A stretch of 64,000 bases of DNA from Sphingomonas hankookensis (GCF_022664465.1 NZ_JAKREV010000004.1:310001-374000); one strand, 5' to 3'. Shown: positions 8,449 through 17,503, counted from the stretch's first letter. Notes: generated by a model not told the origin, from the sequence alone. Made by a program: numbers and translations.

Positions 8449-9489
8449 TTATTGCATCGCCTCGACGAGCTTCTTGACGTCCTGGCTGCGCCCGCGCGGC
8501 AGGATCAGCAGATCGTTGCCGCTCGCGACGACGATCAGGTCGGACACGCCGACCATGCGGATGCGCACGCCGTCGGTGCGGACGAGACAGTTATGGGTGT
8601 CGATCGCCAGCACCTCGCCGCGGTGCGCGTTGCCGGTATCGTCGCGCTCGCTGATCGCATGCAGCGCGTCCCAGCTGCCGAGGTCGTTCCACCCCATCGC
8701 GACCGGCACGACGACGACCCGGTCGGCCTTTTCCATCACCGCATAGTCGATCGACTGCGACGGCGCCGCGGCAAAGGCCGCGGCGTCGGGGGCGATGCGG
8801 TTGCCGGTGCGGACCGCCTGCTCCATCGCGCGTTCGCAGGCGGCAAGCATGTCGGGCTCGTGCAGGCCCAGTTCGGCGAGGTAACGGTCGGCGCGGAACA
8901 GGAAGATGCCGCCGTTCCACACATGGTCGCCCGCCGCCAGCATCGCCTGCGCGGCATCCAGCGGCGGCTTCTCGACGAAGCGGGCGACGCGGTGGACGCC
9001 CTCGGCGATCCGCTCGCCCTCCTGAATCCAGCCATAGCCGGTTTCGGGGGCGTCGGGCGTGATGCCGAACGTCGCCAGCCAACCGTTGTCCACCAGCGGC
9101 AAGGCGCGCTGTACCGCGGCGTGGAACGCGGCGACGTCGGCGATGACATGGTCCGACGGCTTCACCAGCAGGACGGCGTCGGGTCGTTCCGCAGCCAGTG
9201 CCGCCAGTGCGATCGCCGGCGCGGTGTTGCGTCCGGCGGGCTCGAGGATGAGCGCGCTGGGGGCGGCGCTCACCGCGCCCAGTTGGCTGTCGATCATGTC
9301 GGCATGGCGCGCATTGGCGACGACGATCGGCGCCGCGAACCTGTCGCCGATAGTGCGCGTCGCGGTCAGTTGCAGCATCGTCGCTTCGGCCGTCAGCGCC
9401 AGCATCTGCTTGGGCGTTTCCGGGGTCGACATCGGCCACAGGCGGGTGCCCGAACCGCCGGAAAGGATCACGGGGACGATCGTCGGCAT
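8449..9489 (-). CDS. manC: mannose-1-phosphate guanylyltransferase
   Basis: 346 residues. The N-terminal nucleotide-binding motif VILSGGSGTRLWPMSTPETPKQ is diagnostic, as are LVKPSDHVI, the FVEKP sugar-site segment and GMGWNDLGSWDAL-type residues (VAMGWNDLGSWDAL). It makes GDP-mannose from mannose-1-P and GTP. It has only the transferase domain; the C-terminal phosphomannose-isomerase cupin of the bifunctional form is absent. The downstream HAD gene probably supplies its substrate. GDP-mannose would feed exopolysaccharide or LPS synthesis. The symbol is by family; some databases would call it cpsB. Confidence 0.92.
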   Translation of the reverse strand: MPTIVPVILSGGSGTRLWPMSTPETPKQMLALTAEATMLQLTATRTIGDRFAAPIVVANARHADMIDSQLGAVSAAPSALILEPAGRNTAPAIALAALAAERPDAVLLVKPSDHVIADVAAFHAAVQRALPLVDNGWLATFGITPDAPETGYGWIQEGERIAEGVHRVARFVEKPPLDAAQAMLAAGDHVWNGGIFLFRADRYLAELGLHEPDMLAACERAMEQAVRTGNRIAPDAAAFAAAPSQSIDYAVMEKADRVVVVPVAMGWNDLGSWDALHAISERDDTGNAHRGEVLAIDTHNCLVRTDGVRIRMVGVSDLIVVASGNDLLILPRGRSQDVKKLVEAMQ

Positions 9490-9570
9490 AAACGAACTAG
9501 TTCCTGTAGATGGAAGGGAGCGGGGTATTCGAAGGGCGCGCGATGGGCCTGGTAACCGCAGGGATGGGGG

Positions 9571-9948
9571 TCAGCGTCCGCCCTCCCGCCGGGTCAGCGC
9601 CGCGACGCAGCTGGCGCGATCGATCGGGGCGCCGCTGCGCTGGCGCGCATCGACATGGCGGACCACCGGCACGCCGCCCTGCTGCGGTGCATAGAGATAG
9701 GCGTCTAGGACGCAGATGTTCGAACCGAACTGCAGCTTGCGACCGGCCCCTTCGGTCAGGTCGAGCTGCGGCGGACCGAACAACTGGGTCACGGCATTGG
9801 CATTCTGTCCCATGACCCGTTCGAGGCCGATCGTGCCATAGGTCGGGGCGGGGGGCGCAGGCAGCGCGTTCTGGCGTACGACCGGACCGGTGGCGGCGCA
9901 GGCCGACACGGCCAGCCCCAGGCCCACGCTGATCCACGCGCTACGCAT
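9571..9948 (-). CDS. small lipoprotein of unknown function
   Basis: 125 residues. I chose the ATG at 9948, which overlaps the stop of the upstream EI24 gene (ATGCGTAG, 8 bp); it opens with a lipoprotein signal MRSAWISVGLGLAVSACAA, lipobox VSAC. The mature part has a GLERVMGQNANAVTQLFGPP segment, a short beta region (LQFGSNICVLDAYLY) and a conserved-looking second cysteine near the end (RASCVAAL). This resembles small outer-membrane-anchored proteins of sphingomonads with an SmpA/OmlA-like flavour, but I do not recognise a named family. Coupling to the EI24 gene suggests co-expression. Confidence 0.7.
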   Translation of the reverse strand: MRSAWISVGLGLAVSACAATGPVVRQNALPAPPAPTYGTIGLERVMGQNANAVTQLFGPPQLDLTEGAGRKLQFGSNICVLDAYLYAPQQGGVPVVRHVDARQRSGAPIDRASCVAALTRREGGR

Positions 9949-10639
9949 TCCCGACCCCCTTGCTGCGACGACGATGAAAGGCATGCGTCGCCATCGCCGC
10001 GCCGATCAGCGGCGCAACGAAATTCACAAACGGTATCATCAGCAATCCGGTTCCCATCAGGCCGAGAAGAAACCGGCGTCCACCACTCGCCGACCGCTCG
10101 GCGGGCATCGCCGCGGGCGGCAGGTGGCGGGCGGCGACCATATCCGACAGGTCGCGGCCGAGCAGCCAGCCATTGACGACGAAGAACACCGCCGCCGTCC
10201 CGATACCGGTGGCGAGCAGCAGCAGGTAGAGCGGCAGGAAGAACGCATTGACCGCCAGCGCCCGGAGCGCCGACTTGCCGCTCATGCCCAGCGACCGGCC
10301 GAGCGGCACCGGGCGGGCGGTGGCGAGGGCAGCGGGATAGTGTTTCGCCTCGACCGCCTCGACCACTTCGTCGGCGAACAGCCCGATCACGGCGATTGCG
10401 ACGATGCGGAACAACAGCCATGCCAGCCCGACGGCCGCAATCACCGCCGCGATCGCGGCGAGCGTGCCGGCATCGTCGCCCAGCACGAACAGGTCGGTCG
10501 TGATCCACCGCGCTCCCCCCGCCAGCCCGGCGCCGACCGCCGCGAGCAGAACCAGCGTCACCGCCAGCGACTTGGCGAGTACGCGCAGGAAAGCACGGTC
10601 GCCGAGCTGCGCGACGGACAGGAAAAAGCTTTCGATCAT
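9941..10639 (-). CDS. EI24 domain-containing inner-membrane protein
   Basis: 232 residues with several membrane helices (about residues 25-45, 60-90, 125-150 and 195-215). The pattern (amphipathic start, long interfacial loops, GLMGTGLLMIPFVNFVAPLIGAAMATH near the end) fits the EI24/CysZ superfamily (PF07264). CysZ transports sulfate; most alphaproteobacterial members are uncharacterised. It is translationally coupled to the downstream lipoprotein gene. There is no cysteine-pathway context, so I do not call it CysZ. Confidence 0.8.
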   Translation of the reverse strand: MIESFFLSVAQLGDRAFLRVLAKSLAVTLVLLAAVGAGLAGGARWITTDLFVLGDDAGTLAAIAAVIAAVGLAWLLFRIVAIAVIGLFADEVVEAVEAKHYPAALATARPVPLGRSLGMSGKSALRALAVNAFFLPLYLLLLATGIGTAAVFFVVNGWLLGRDLSDMVAARHLPPAAMPAERSASGGRRFLLGLMGTGLLMIPFVNFVAPLIGAAMATHAFHRRRSKGVGNA

Positions 10640-10773
10640 GCCGCGACGATGCGGGGGTGCGGGGGCGACGTCAACGCCCGCGCCCGCTTGCTAGGCGCCG
10701 CCGGGCTGGCTAACGCGAACGGCGATGTCCGCGCGCATCGGCGCGGCGGACCGACTTTTCCGGAGACCTTAGC

Positions 10774-11772
10774 TTGACCCAACCCACGCTCGACGTCGTC
10801 GCGATCGGCAATGCCATCGTCGATATCCTGGCACAGTCCGACGACGCCTTCCTTGCCGAACAGGGCATGACCAAGGGGTCGATGCAGCTCGTCTTCTCGC
10901 CCGCCGACGCCGACGCGCTCTATGCCAAGATGGGGCCGGGGCGCGAAGTGTCGGGTGGGTCGGCCGCCAACACCGTTGCCGGCATTGCCGCGCTGGGCGG
11001 CAAGACCGGCTTTATCGGCCAAGTCGCCGACGACCAACTGGGCGCGGTGTTCGCGCATGACATTCGCGCCGCGGGCGTCCGCTTCGATACCGCGGTCCGT
11101 GCCGGCGAGCCGACCACCGCGCGCTGCCTGATCTTCGTGACGCCCGACGGGCAACGCACGATGAACACCTTTCTCGGCGCGTCGCAGTTTCTGCCCGAAG
11201 CCGCGCTCGACGCCGACCTGATCGCCAGCGGTGCGATCCTGTATCTCGAAGGCTATCTGTGGGACCCCGAAGAGCCGCGCGCCGCGATGCGCGCCGGCAT
11301 CCGCATCGCGCGCGACGCGGGGCGCAAGGTCGCCTTCACCCTGTCGGACACCTTTTGCATCTCGCGTCACGGCGACGACTTCCGCGCGCTGATCGCCGAG
11401 GGGCAGATCGACATCCTGTTCGCCAACGAGACCGAGCTGCTGGCACTGGCGCAAGTCGAGGATTTCGACGCTGCGGTCGACCAGGTCGCGGCACAGGTGC
11501 CCGTCCTGGTCGTCACCCGCGGCGAACATGGCGCGATCGCGGTGACGGACGGCCAGCGCATCAGCGTGCCGGCCCAGCCGGTTGCGCGCGTCGTCGACAC
11601 CACCGGCGCGGGCGACCTGTTCGCCGCCGGCTTCCTGCACGGCCAGTCGCATGGCTATGACATCGAACGCTCGCTGACGCTGGGCGCACTGTGCGCCGCC
11701 GAGATCATCTCGCACTATGGCGCCCGGCCGGAGGTCGACCTGACCAAGCTGATGCACGACAAGATCGGCTGA
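10774..11772 (+). CDS. adenosine kinase / PfkB-family carbohydrate kinase
   Basis: 332 residues of the ribokinase fold. Visible are the substrate-binding GGSAANTVAGIAALGG motif, the lid region, and the PfkB signature DTTGAGDLFAAGFLHG with catalytic Asp281. Sphingomonad proteins of this type are annotated as adenosine kinase, making AMP from adenosine; other nucleoside or sugar substrates cannot be ruled out. The start is TTG at 10774 with GGAGA seven to eight bases upstream, and no better start exists (ATG first at codon 31). A bidirectional terminator follows. It is a single-gene unit, convergent with the permease. Confidence 0.88.
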   Translation: MTQPTLDVVAIGNAIVDILAQSDDAFLAEQGMTKGSMQLVFSPADADALYAKMGPGREVSGGSAANTVAGIAALGGKTGFIGQVADDQLGAVFAHDIRAAGVRFDTAVRAGEPTTARCLIFVTPDGQRTMNTFLGASQFLPEAALDADLIASGAILYLEGYLWDPEEPRAAMRAGIRIARDAGRKVAFTLSDTFCISRHGDDFRALIAEGQIDILFANETELLALAQVEDFDAAVDQVAAQVPVLVVTRGEHGAIAVTDGQRISVPAQPVARVVDTTGAGDLFAAGFLHGQSHGYDIERSLTLGALCAAEIISHYGARPEVDLTKLMHDKIG

Positions 11773-11795
11773 CCGCCGCACACCCTACCCAAACG

Positions 11796-11837
11796 AAAAG
11801 GGGGGAGGCCGATCGGTTCGGCCTCCCCCCTTTTTTG
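11796..11837. terminator. bidirectional terminator between kinase and permease
   Basis: GGGGGGAGGCCGA and TCGGCCTCCCCCC pair around a short loop, with AAAA on the left and TTTTTT on the right. It therefore works on both strands for the convergent genes ending at 11772 and 11854. Confidence 0.9.
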
Positions 11838-11853
11838 TCTCCGCTCCAGCGGA

Positions 11854-13398
11854 TCAGTGCGCGCCGGGCGTGCCCCGACCATCGTCCATTTCCGGCACCT
11901 CGACGATCCCGCGGCCCAGATGGCTGCGGCGATAGCCGTAGAGGAAATAGATCACGAGGCCGAGCGCACCCCATACCGGCAGCACCAGCATCGCATCGGG
12001 CGGCAGCGCCACGTACAGACCGACGCAGCCGATCATCGTTGCCGGCGCCACCAGCCAGACGGCGGGCGTGCGGAACGGACGATGGCGACCCGGATCGCGC
12101 TTGCGCAGCACCAGCACGCCGACCGCCACCATGAAGAACGCGAACAGCGTGCCGGCATTGGCGATATCCGCCAGCTTGCCGACCGGCAGGAACGCGGCGG
12201 CAAAGGTCACGCCGATGCCGGTGATGGCGGTGATGACGTGCGGCGTCTTCCACTTCGGGTGGATGGTTGACAGCTTCTCGGGCAGCAGGCCGTCGCGCGA
12301 CATGGTGAAGAAGATGCGGGTCTGGCCGAACAGCATCACGAGGATGACCGACGGCAGGGCGAGGAATGCCGCCAGACCGATCAGGTTGCCGATGTTCAGA
12401 TAGCCGATCTCGCGCAGGACGTGCGCCAGCGCTTCCTTCGAACACGCCAGCGGTTCGGTGCCCATGGCGGCCAGCTCGGTGCAGCGTGCACCCAGCGCTC
12501 CCGATCCGGGGGCCAGCCATTCGCCCAGCGCCGACGTCACCGGCTGCGACCCCAGCGGCGATCCGATCGCACCGGCGGCGACCAGCATGTAGAAGACGGT
12601 GCAGATGGCAAGGCTGCCGATCAGCCCCAGCGGCACGTTGCGCTGCGGGTTCTTCGTCTCTTCGGCCGCGGTCGATACCGCGTCGAACCCGACATAGGCG
12701 AAGAAGATCGACGCCGCGGCGCCGACGACGCCCGCGCCGCCCGATCCGAACCAGCCGTTCGGCGTGAACGGTTCGAAATTCTCCATCCGCATGACCGGCA
12801 GCGCGAGGACGATGAACGCGGTCAGCGCGGTCACCTTGATCGCGACCAGCACCGCGTTGACCTTCGCGCTCTCGCTAGTGCCGAGCATCAGCAGCCCGGT
12901 AATCAGCAGCGCGATGATGACCGCGGGCAGGTTGACGAGGCCACCGGGAACATAGGGACCGGAGATGATCGCGGTCGGCAGGGTTATGCCGAACCACCCC
13001 TGCAACTGCCCAACGAAATAGCCGGACCACCCGACCGACACGGCCGACGCGGCGACCGCATATTCGAGGACCAGTGCCCAGCCGACCATCCATGCCAGCA
13101 ACTCGCCCATCACCGCATAGGTATAGGTATAGGCCGACCCCGACACCGGCACCATCGATGCGAATTCGGAGTAGCACAGCGCCGCGACTGCGCAGACGGC
13201 GCCGGCGATGATGAACGAAATCATCATGCCCGGGCCAGCCTTTTGCGCGGCTTCGGAGGTGAGGACGAAGATGCCGGTGCCGATGATGGCGCCGACGCCC
13301 AGCATCGTCAGCTGGAATGCACCCAAGGTGCGGGTAAGCGATTTCTTCTCAGCGGTCGCAAGGATCGCATCGAGTGGCTTGATACGGCCGAAAATCAT
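11854..13398 (-). CDS. APC-family amino-acid permease
   Basis: 514 residues, about 12-13 membrane helices. The N-terminal LGVGAIIGTGIFVLTSEAA is the unwound-helix substrate site of APC transporters; GSAYTYTYAVMGELLAWMVGW and the later FFAYVGFDAVSTAAEETKNPQRNVP are typical of the cationic amino-acid transporter (CAT/YfnA-like) subgroup. It imports or exchanges amino acids across the inner membrane; the exact substrate is unknown. A stretch near 13445-13490 with two CAATTG palindromes may be part of the promoter. It ends at the shared terminator with the kinase gene. Confidence 0.9.
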   Translation of the reverse strand: MIFGRIKPLDAILATAEKKSLTRTLGAFQLTMLGVGAIIGTGIFVLTSEAAQKAGPGMMISFIIAGAVCAVAALCYSEFASMVPVSGSAYTYTYAVMGELLAWMVGWALVLEYAVAASAVSVGWSGYFVGQLQGWFGITLPTAIISGPYVPGGLVNLPAVIIALLITGLLMLGTSESAKVNAVLVAIKVTALTAFIVLALPVMRMENFEPFTPNGWFGSGGAGVVGAAASIFFAYVGFDAVSTAAEETKNPQRNVPLGLIGSLAICTVFYMLVAAGAIGSPLGSQPVTSALGEWLAPGSGALGARCTELAAMGTEPLACSKEALAHVLREIGYLNIGNLIGLAAFLALPSVILVMLFGQTRIFFTMSRDGLLPEKLSTIHPKWKTPHVITAITGIGVTFAAAFLPVGKLADIANAGTLFAFFMVAVGVLVLRKRDPGRHRPFRTPAVWLVAPATMIGCVGLYVALPPDAMLVLPVWGALGLVIYFLYGYRRSHLGRGIVEVPEMDDGRGTPGAH

Positions 13399-13506
13399 GC
13401 AGGCCCCCTAAACGCGGCGCCTTCTGTCGGACACCACGGAATTACAAAGGTGTGAACCTACCCGCAATTGCGGCCCGCGCAATTGCTTTCGTGCAATAAA
13501 GCTGCG

Positions 13507-13884
13507 CTATCGCGACAGCATCGGTCCCAGCGGTACGCCGCCGAACAGATGGACGTGCAGATGCGGCACCTCCTGACCGCCATGGCCGCCGACATTGGCG
13601 AGCAGGCGATAGCCGGGTTCGACCAGCCCGTGTTCGCGCGCGACATGGCCGACCGCGCGGACGAAACCGGCAATCTCCGCATCGGGCGCGCGTGCGGAAA
13701 AATCGTCCCACGACACATAGGCGCCTTTGGGAATCACCAGCACATGGACCGGCGCTTGCGGGGCGATGTCGTGGAAGGCGAGGGCGAACGCGTCCTCATA
13801 CACCCGCTTGGCCGGAATCTCGCCGCGCAGGATGCGGGCAAAGATATTGGCATCGTCATAGGGCTGGGTGGCGTCGATTGGCAT
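13507..13884 (-). CDS. HIT family protein
   Basis: 125 residues. It carries the histidine triad HLHVHLF (His-x-His-x-His) near residue 110 and the family opening IFARILRGEIPAKRVYED. It is an HinT-like nucleotide-binding hydrolase (purine phosphoramidate or AP-nucleotide cleavage). The ATG at 13884 has AAGGAG 8 bp upstream. It follows hisE by 5 bp, the usual place for this gene in alphaproteobacteria, so it is the last gene of the his operon. Confidence 0.93.
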   Translation of the reverse strand: MPIDATQPYDDANIFARILRGEIPAKRVYEDAFALAFHDIAPQAPVHVLVIPKGAYVSWDDFSARAPDAEIAGFVRAVGHVAREHGLVEPGYRLLANVGGHGGQEVPHLHVHLFGGVPLGPMLSR

Positions 13885-13889
13885 GGCGG

Positions 13890-14207
13890 TCACTCCTTGG
13901 GGCGGGACGCTTTTTCGGCGATGCCCGACTGTCCTTCGCGCCGCGTCAGTTCGACGCGCACGTCGTCCAGCGTGATGCCCTGCGTCCGCAGCAGCAGCGT
14001 AAGGTGGAACATCAGGTCGGCGGCCTCGCCGATCAGCCCGGCGCGGTCGTCGGTCATTGCAGCGATGACGCATTCCACCGCTTCCTCGCCGACCTTTTGC
14101 GCGATCTTGGCCGTGCCGCGCGCGTGCAGCTTCGCGACATAGGATTGCGTCGGATCGCTGCCGATCCGGCTGGCGATCACCGATTCGAGCCGGTCGAAGG
14201 CGTCCAT
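13890..14207 (-). CDS. hisE: phosphoribosyl-ATP diphosphatase
   Basis: 105 residues of the MazG-like all-alpha fold. KVGEEAVECVIAAM and EAADLMFHLTLLL hold the metal-binding acidic residues (EExxE and ExxD). It carries out the second step of histidine synthesis, PR-ATP to PR-AMP. The N-terminal half of the longer open frame is noise; the ATG at 14207 starts MDAFDRLESVIASR. It lies 1 bp after the stop of a small membrane ORF and ends 5 bp before the HIT gene. HisI, fused to HisE in some bacteria, is not in this window. Confidence 0.94.
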   Translation of the reverse strand: MDAFDRLESVIASRIGSDPTQSYVAKLHARGTAKIAQKVGEEAVECVIAAMTDDRAGLIGEAADLMFHLTLLLRTQGITLDDVRVELTRREGQSGIAEKASRPKE

Positions 14208-14208
14208 G

Positions 14209-14361
14209 TCAGTCCCTGTTCCTGCGCTGCCGATTGCGGATCGCCCGCCGCGCCAGCACCACCATGAAGGCGAACGCGACGAACGTCGCCACGTCGGAGA
14301 AGGCAAAGCCTTCGCGGGGCGGCGCGACGCCCGAATGGGCGGCAAGGGCGGTGGTGGCCAT
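14209..14361 (-). CDS. small membrane protein between hisF and hisE (50 aa)
   Basis: A 50-codon ORF read from the ATG at 14361 to the TGA at 14209, one base before hisE. It begins MATTALAAHSGVAPPREGFA and continues with one hydrophobic helix (FSDVATFVAFAFMVVLARRA) and a very basic tail (IRNRQRRNRD). Placement inside the his operon with a 1-bp junction to hisE, the clean helix and the positive-inside tail argue that it is real. Its role is unknown. Confidence 0.6.
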   Translation of the reverse strand: MATTALAAHSGVAPPREGFAFSDVATFVAFAFMVVLARRAIRNRQRRNRD

Positions 14362-14394
14362 CAGGGGGCTGTAGGGGGTTTTCGCGGCCGAGAA

Positions 14395-14538
14395 AATCCT
14401 CCCCGCTCCGCGGAGAGGGGGACCATCTGCAGGATGGTGGAGGGGGTGTCCGCATACGGCACGATTCCGTTGCGCCGCGACCCCCCTCCACCATCGCCTT
14501 CGGCGACGGTCCCCCTCCCCGCGAAGCGGGGAGGATCT
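14395..14538. repeat. REP-type palindrome inside the his operon
   Basis: AATCCTCCCCGCTCCGCGGA on the left and its near-complement, ending CGCGAAGCGGGGAGGATCTT on the right, with inner arms GGACCATC..GGTGGAGGGGG and CCCCCTCCACCATCG. It fills the gap between the hisF stop and the small membrane ORF and could form a long hairpin in the his mRNA, reducing downstream expression. The 12-bp hairpin at 54824 is a short member of the same sequence class. Confidence 0.75.
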
Positions 14539-15300
14539 TCAGTGCGATCGAACCGGCACCCCGGCCGCCGCCAGCGCGGCGTGTGCGTCGGCCACCGAAG
14601 CCTCACCGAAATGAAAGATCGACGCCGCCAGCACCGCGCTGGCGTGCCCCTGCGTCACGCCGGCCACCAGATGGTCGAGCGTGCCGACGCCGCCCGACGC
14701 CACCACCGGTACCGACACCGCGTCCGCGATCGTCCGGATCAGCGCGATATCATAGCCGTCGCGCGTCCCGTCGCGGTCCATCGACGTCACCAGCAACTCG
14801 CCTGCGCCGAGTTCCGCCAGCCGCAGCGCGTGCTCGACCGCATCGATCCCCGTCGCGCGGCGACCGCCATGGGTGAACACCTCCCACCGCCCCTCGACCC
14901 GCCGCGCATCGACCGAGGCGGTGACGCATTGGCTGCCGAAGCGGTCGGCGATGTCGGCGACCAGTTCGGGGCGGGCGACGGCGGCGGAATTGACCGCGAC
15001 CTTGTCCGCACCCGCCAGCAACAGCGCCCGCGCATCCTCGGGCGATCGCACGCCACCACCGACGGTCAGCGGCATGAAGCACACCTCCGCCGTGCGCCGC
15101 ACGACGTCGATGATCGTGTCGCGGCCCTCGTGACTGGCGCCGATGTCGAGGAAGGTCAGCTCGTCCGCCCCGGCGGCGTCATAGGCGCGCGCCTGTTCGA
15201 CCGGATCGCCCGCATCGCGCAGATCGACGAAGTTCACGCCCTTCACCACCCGCCCGGCATGGACGTCGAGACAGGGGATGACGCGCGCCCGCACCGTCAT
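14539..15300 (-). CDS. hisF: imidazole glycerol phosphate synthase, cyclase subunit
   Basis: 253 residues, TIM barrel. [19 protein letters not shown] holds catalytic Asp11; the second catalytic Asp is in [15 protein letters not shown]; phosphate loops are LTVGGGVRS and VVASGGVG. With HisH it makes imidazole glycerol phosphate and AICAR. Its ATG overlaps the hisA stop by 3-4 bp (TCAT on the + strand), indicating coupled translation. Confidence 0.97.
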   Translation of the reverse strand: MTVRARVIPCLDVHAGRVVKGVNFVDLRDAGDPVEQARAYDAAGADELTFLDIGASHEGRDTIIDVVRRTAEVCFMPLTVGGGVRSPEDARALLLAGADKVAVNSAAVARPELVADIADRFGSQCVTASVDARRVEGRWEVFTHGGRRATGIDAVEHALRLAELGAGELLVTSMDRDGTRDGYDIALIRTIADAVSVPVVASGGVGTLDHLVAGVTQGHASAVLAASIFHFGEASVADAHAALAAAGVPVRSH

Positions 15301-16025
15301 GCGGCGGCGACCCGGATCGCTTCCGCCAGATCGAGGCGCCCGTCATACAGCGCGCGGCCGGTGATGACGCCTTCGATGCCGGCCTTCCCCTTCAGCGCAT
15401 GGATATCCTCGATCCCCGCCACCCCGCCGCTGGCGATGACCGGGATCGACACGGCGGCAGCGAGCGCGGCGGTCGCCTCGACATTGCAGCCCTTGAGCAT
15501 CCCGTCGCGCCCGACATCGGTGAACAGGACCGCCGCGACTCCGGCATCCTCGAACCGGCGGGCGAGGTCGGTGACCGAGACGGTCGACACGTCCGCCCAG
15601 CCGCGCGTCGCGACCATGCCGTCCCACGCATCGACCGCGACGACGATCTTACCCGGACAGGCGGCGGCTGCCTCGCGGACGAAATCGGGGTCTTCCAGTG
15701 CGGCGGTGCCGATCACGACCCGCGCGACGCCGAGGTCGAGCCAGCGGCCGACATTGGCACGGTTGCGGATGCCGCCGCCCAGCTGCACCCGGCCCGGAAA
15801 CGCCTTCAAGATGCCCGCGACCGCGTCGCCATTGACCGACTGGCCCGCAAAGGCGCCGTCGAGGTCGACGACATGCAGGTGATCCGCACCCGCTTCGGCG
15901 AACAGCGTCGCCTGCTGCGCGGGATCGTCGCCATAGACGGTGGCACGATCCATATCGCCTTCGGCCAGACGCACGACCTGTCCGCCCTTCAGGTCGATTG
16001 CGGGGAAAACCGTCAAGGACGCCAT
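15297..16025 (-). CDS. hisA: ProFAR isomerase
   Basis: 242 residues, TIM barrel like His[15 protein letters not shown] (catalytic Asp8-type residue), LGGGIRN and IASGGVAG phosphate loops, and [13 protein letters not shown] with the second catalytic Asp. It catalyses the Amadori isomerisation in histidine synthesis. The ATG at 16025 begins [12 protein letters not shown] and overlaps the end of hisH by 13 bp. The much longer open frame upstream is out of frame with hisH and is not coding. Confidence 0.96.
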   Translation of the reverse strand: MASLTVFPAIDLKGGQVVRLAEGDMDRATVYGDDPAQQATLFAEAGADHLHVVDLDGAFAGQSVNGDAVAGILKAFPGRVQLGGGIRNRANVGRWLDLGVARVVIGTAALEDPDFVREAAAACPGKIVVAVDAWDGMVATRGWADVSTVSVTDLARRFEDAGVAAVLFTDVGRDGMLKGCNVEATAALAAAVSIPVIASGGVAGIEDIHALKGKAGIEGVITGRALYDGRLDLAEAIRVAAA

Positions 16026-16612
16026 TCTAGGAACCTCTCCAGCAGCGCCAATCCATAGCGCTGGCTCTTTTCGGGATGGAACTGCACGCCCAGCAGATTG
16101 TCGCGGCCGATTGCCGCCGCCACCGGGCCGCCATGGTCGGTCGTGGCCAGCACCTGTTCGCCGTCGAACGCATAGCTGTGCAGGAAATAGGCTTCGCCGG
16201 GTACCAGCAGCGGATGCGCGACGACGGGCACGACGTCGTTCCAGCCCATATGCGGCACGGTGACGCCCGGCGAGGCGGCAAGGCGGCGGACGGTGCCGTC
16301 GATCCAGCCGAGCCCCGCATGGCTGCCGAACTCTTCGCCGGTGGTCGCCAGCAACTGCATGCCGACGCAGACGCCGAGAAACGGCACGCCGCCGTCCAGC
16401 ACCCGCTCGCGCATCGCCTCGACCATGCCGGAGATCGCGGTCAGGCCGTTCATGCACGCCGCGAACGCGCCGACGCCGGGCAGGACGATGCGATCCGCCT
16501 TGGCCACCGCATCCGGATCAGCGGTGATCGTCAGGTCGGTCGCGCCTGCCGCCTTGAGCGCATTGGCGACCGAATGGAGATTGCCCGCGCCGTAATCGAT
16601 CAGTGCGATCAA
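16013..16612 (-). CDS. hisH: imidazole glycerol phosphate synthase, glutaminase subunit
   Basis: 199 residues, class I glutamine amidotransferase: oxyanion/nucleophile loop [12 protein letters not shown] with catalytic Cys, and the His/Glu pair in [10 protein letters not shown]. It supplies ammonia to HisF. The only start that preserves the family's conserved opening ([14 protein letters not shown]) is TTG at 16612, which overlaps the stop of the YCII gene as TTGA, the same 4-bp geometry as the ATGA junctions nearby. Confidence 0.95.
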   Translation of the reverse strand: MIALIDYGAGNLHSVANALKAAGATDLTITADPDAVAKADRIVLPGVGAFAACMNGLTAISGMVEAMRERVLDGGVPFLGVCVGMQLLATTGEEFGSHAGLGWIDGTVRRLAASPGVTVPHMGWNDVVPVVAHPLLVPGEAYFLHSYAFDGEQVLATTDHGGPVAAAIGRDNLLGVQFHPEKSQRYGLALLERFLEWRP

Positions 16613-16914
16613 AACAGCGCGCCGATCTGGTCCGTGGCGAGCGTCATGGTGAAGGCGACGATCTCGACCGTGGCGACCCCGTTGACGACGAACGGATCGG
16701 TCTCCGCCACCGCGCGTACCGCATCCTCCTCGCCCCGGAACAGCAGCACGCCACCGGTTGGCGGGGTGCGGCGACCGGCAAGCAGCATCACGCCCTCGTC
16801 CATCGCCTTTTTGATCCACGCGACATGCGCGTCGCGGTGGACATCGACCTCGTCGAGCGGCTTCACATAGGTGAGCATCGCCAGGCTCATCGGCTGCATC
16901 GGACGGGCTACCAT
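16609..16914 (-). CDS. YCII-related domain protein within the his operon
   Basis: 101 residues, ferredoxin-like YCII fold: AMLTYVKPLDEVDVHRDAHVAW near the start (the conserved His/Asp pair), LLAGRRTPPTGGVLLFRGE, and the DPFVVNGVATVEIVAF end. YCII proteins are small and largely uncharacterised; some are dehydrochlorinase-like or signalling-associated. It is coupled to both neighbours: 1 bp after the hisB stop, and a 4-bp overlap with hisH. It is not a known histidine enzyme. Confidence 0.85.
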   Translation of the reverse strand: MVARPMQPMSLAMLTYVKPLDEVDVHRDAHVAWIKKAMDEGVMLLAGRRTPPTGGVLLFRGEEDAVRAVAETDPFVVNGVATVEIVAFTMTLATDQIGALF

Positions 16915-16915
16915 G

Positions 16916-17503
16916 TCACAACACTCCCTTGGTCGACGGGATGGCATCGCCCTTGCGCGGGTCGATCTCGGTCGCGGTACGCAGTGCGCGGGCCAGCCCC
17001 TTGAAGATGCTTTCGGCAATATGGTGGTTATTGGTGCCGTAGAGCGTCTCGACATGCAGCGTGATGCCGGCCGCCTGCGCGAAGCTGTGGCAGAAATGGC
17101 CGAACATCTCGGTATCCATCGTGCCGAGCTGCGCCTGGGTGAACTGCACCTTCCACACCAGCCACGGCCGCCCCGAAATGTCGAGTGCGACACGCGTCAG
17201 CGTCTCGTCCATCGGCGACAGCGCGTCGCCGTATCGCCGGATGCCGCGCTTGTCGCCCAGCGCCTTGGCGAACGCCTCACCGATCGCGATGCCGGTATCC
17301 TCGACGGTGTGGTGCGCGTCGATGTGCAGGTCGCCCTGCGTCCGCACGGTCAGGTCGATCAGCGAGTGCCGCGACAGCTGCTCGAGCATATGGTCGAAGA
17401 AGCCGACGCCGGTCGACACGTCATAGGTGCCGGTGCCGTCGAGATTGACCGTGACGTCGATCGACGTCTCGCTGGTCTTGCGGGCGATGGTGGCGGTGCG
17501 CAT
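16916..17503 (-). CDS. hisB: imidazoleglycerol-phosphate dehydratase
   Basis: 195 residues; the monofunctional dehydratase. Both manganese-binding repeats are visible: [12 protein letters not shown] with [16 protein letters not shown], and [12 protein letters not shown] with [17 protein letters not shown]. It is the first gene of the leftward his operon and lies divergent from sspB, with 81 bp between the two ATGs holding both promoters. An alternative ATG 12 bp upstream (MGICMRT) is possible; 195 aa matches the usual family length. Confidence 0.96.
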   Translation of the reverse strand: MRTATIARKTSETSIDVTVNLDGTGTYDVSTGVGFFDHMLEQLSRHSLIDLTVRTQGDLHIDAHHTVEDTGIAIGEAFAKALGDKRGIRRYGDALSPMDETLTRVALDISGRPWLVWKVQFTQAQLGTMDTEMFGHFCHSFAQAAGITLHVETLYGTNNHHIAESIFKGLARALRTATEIDPRKGDAIPSTKGVL

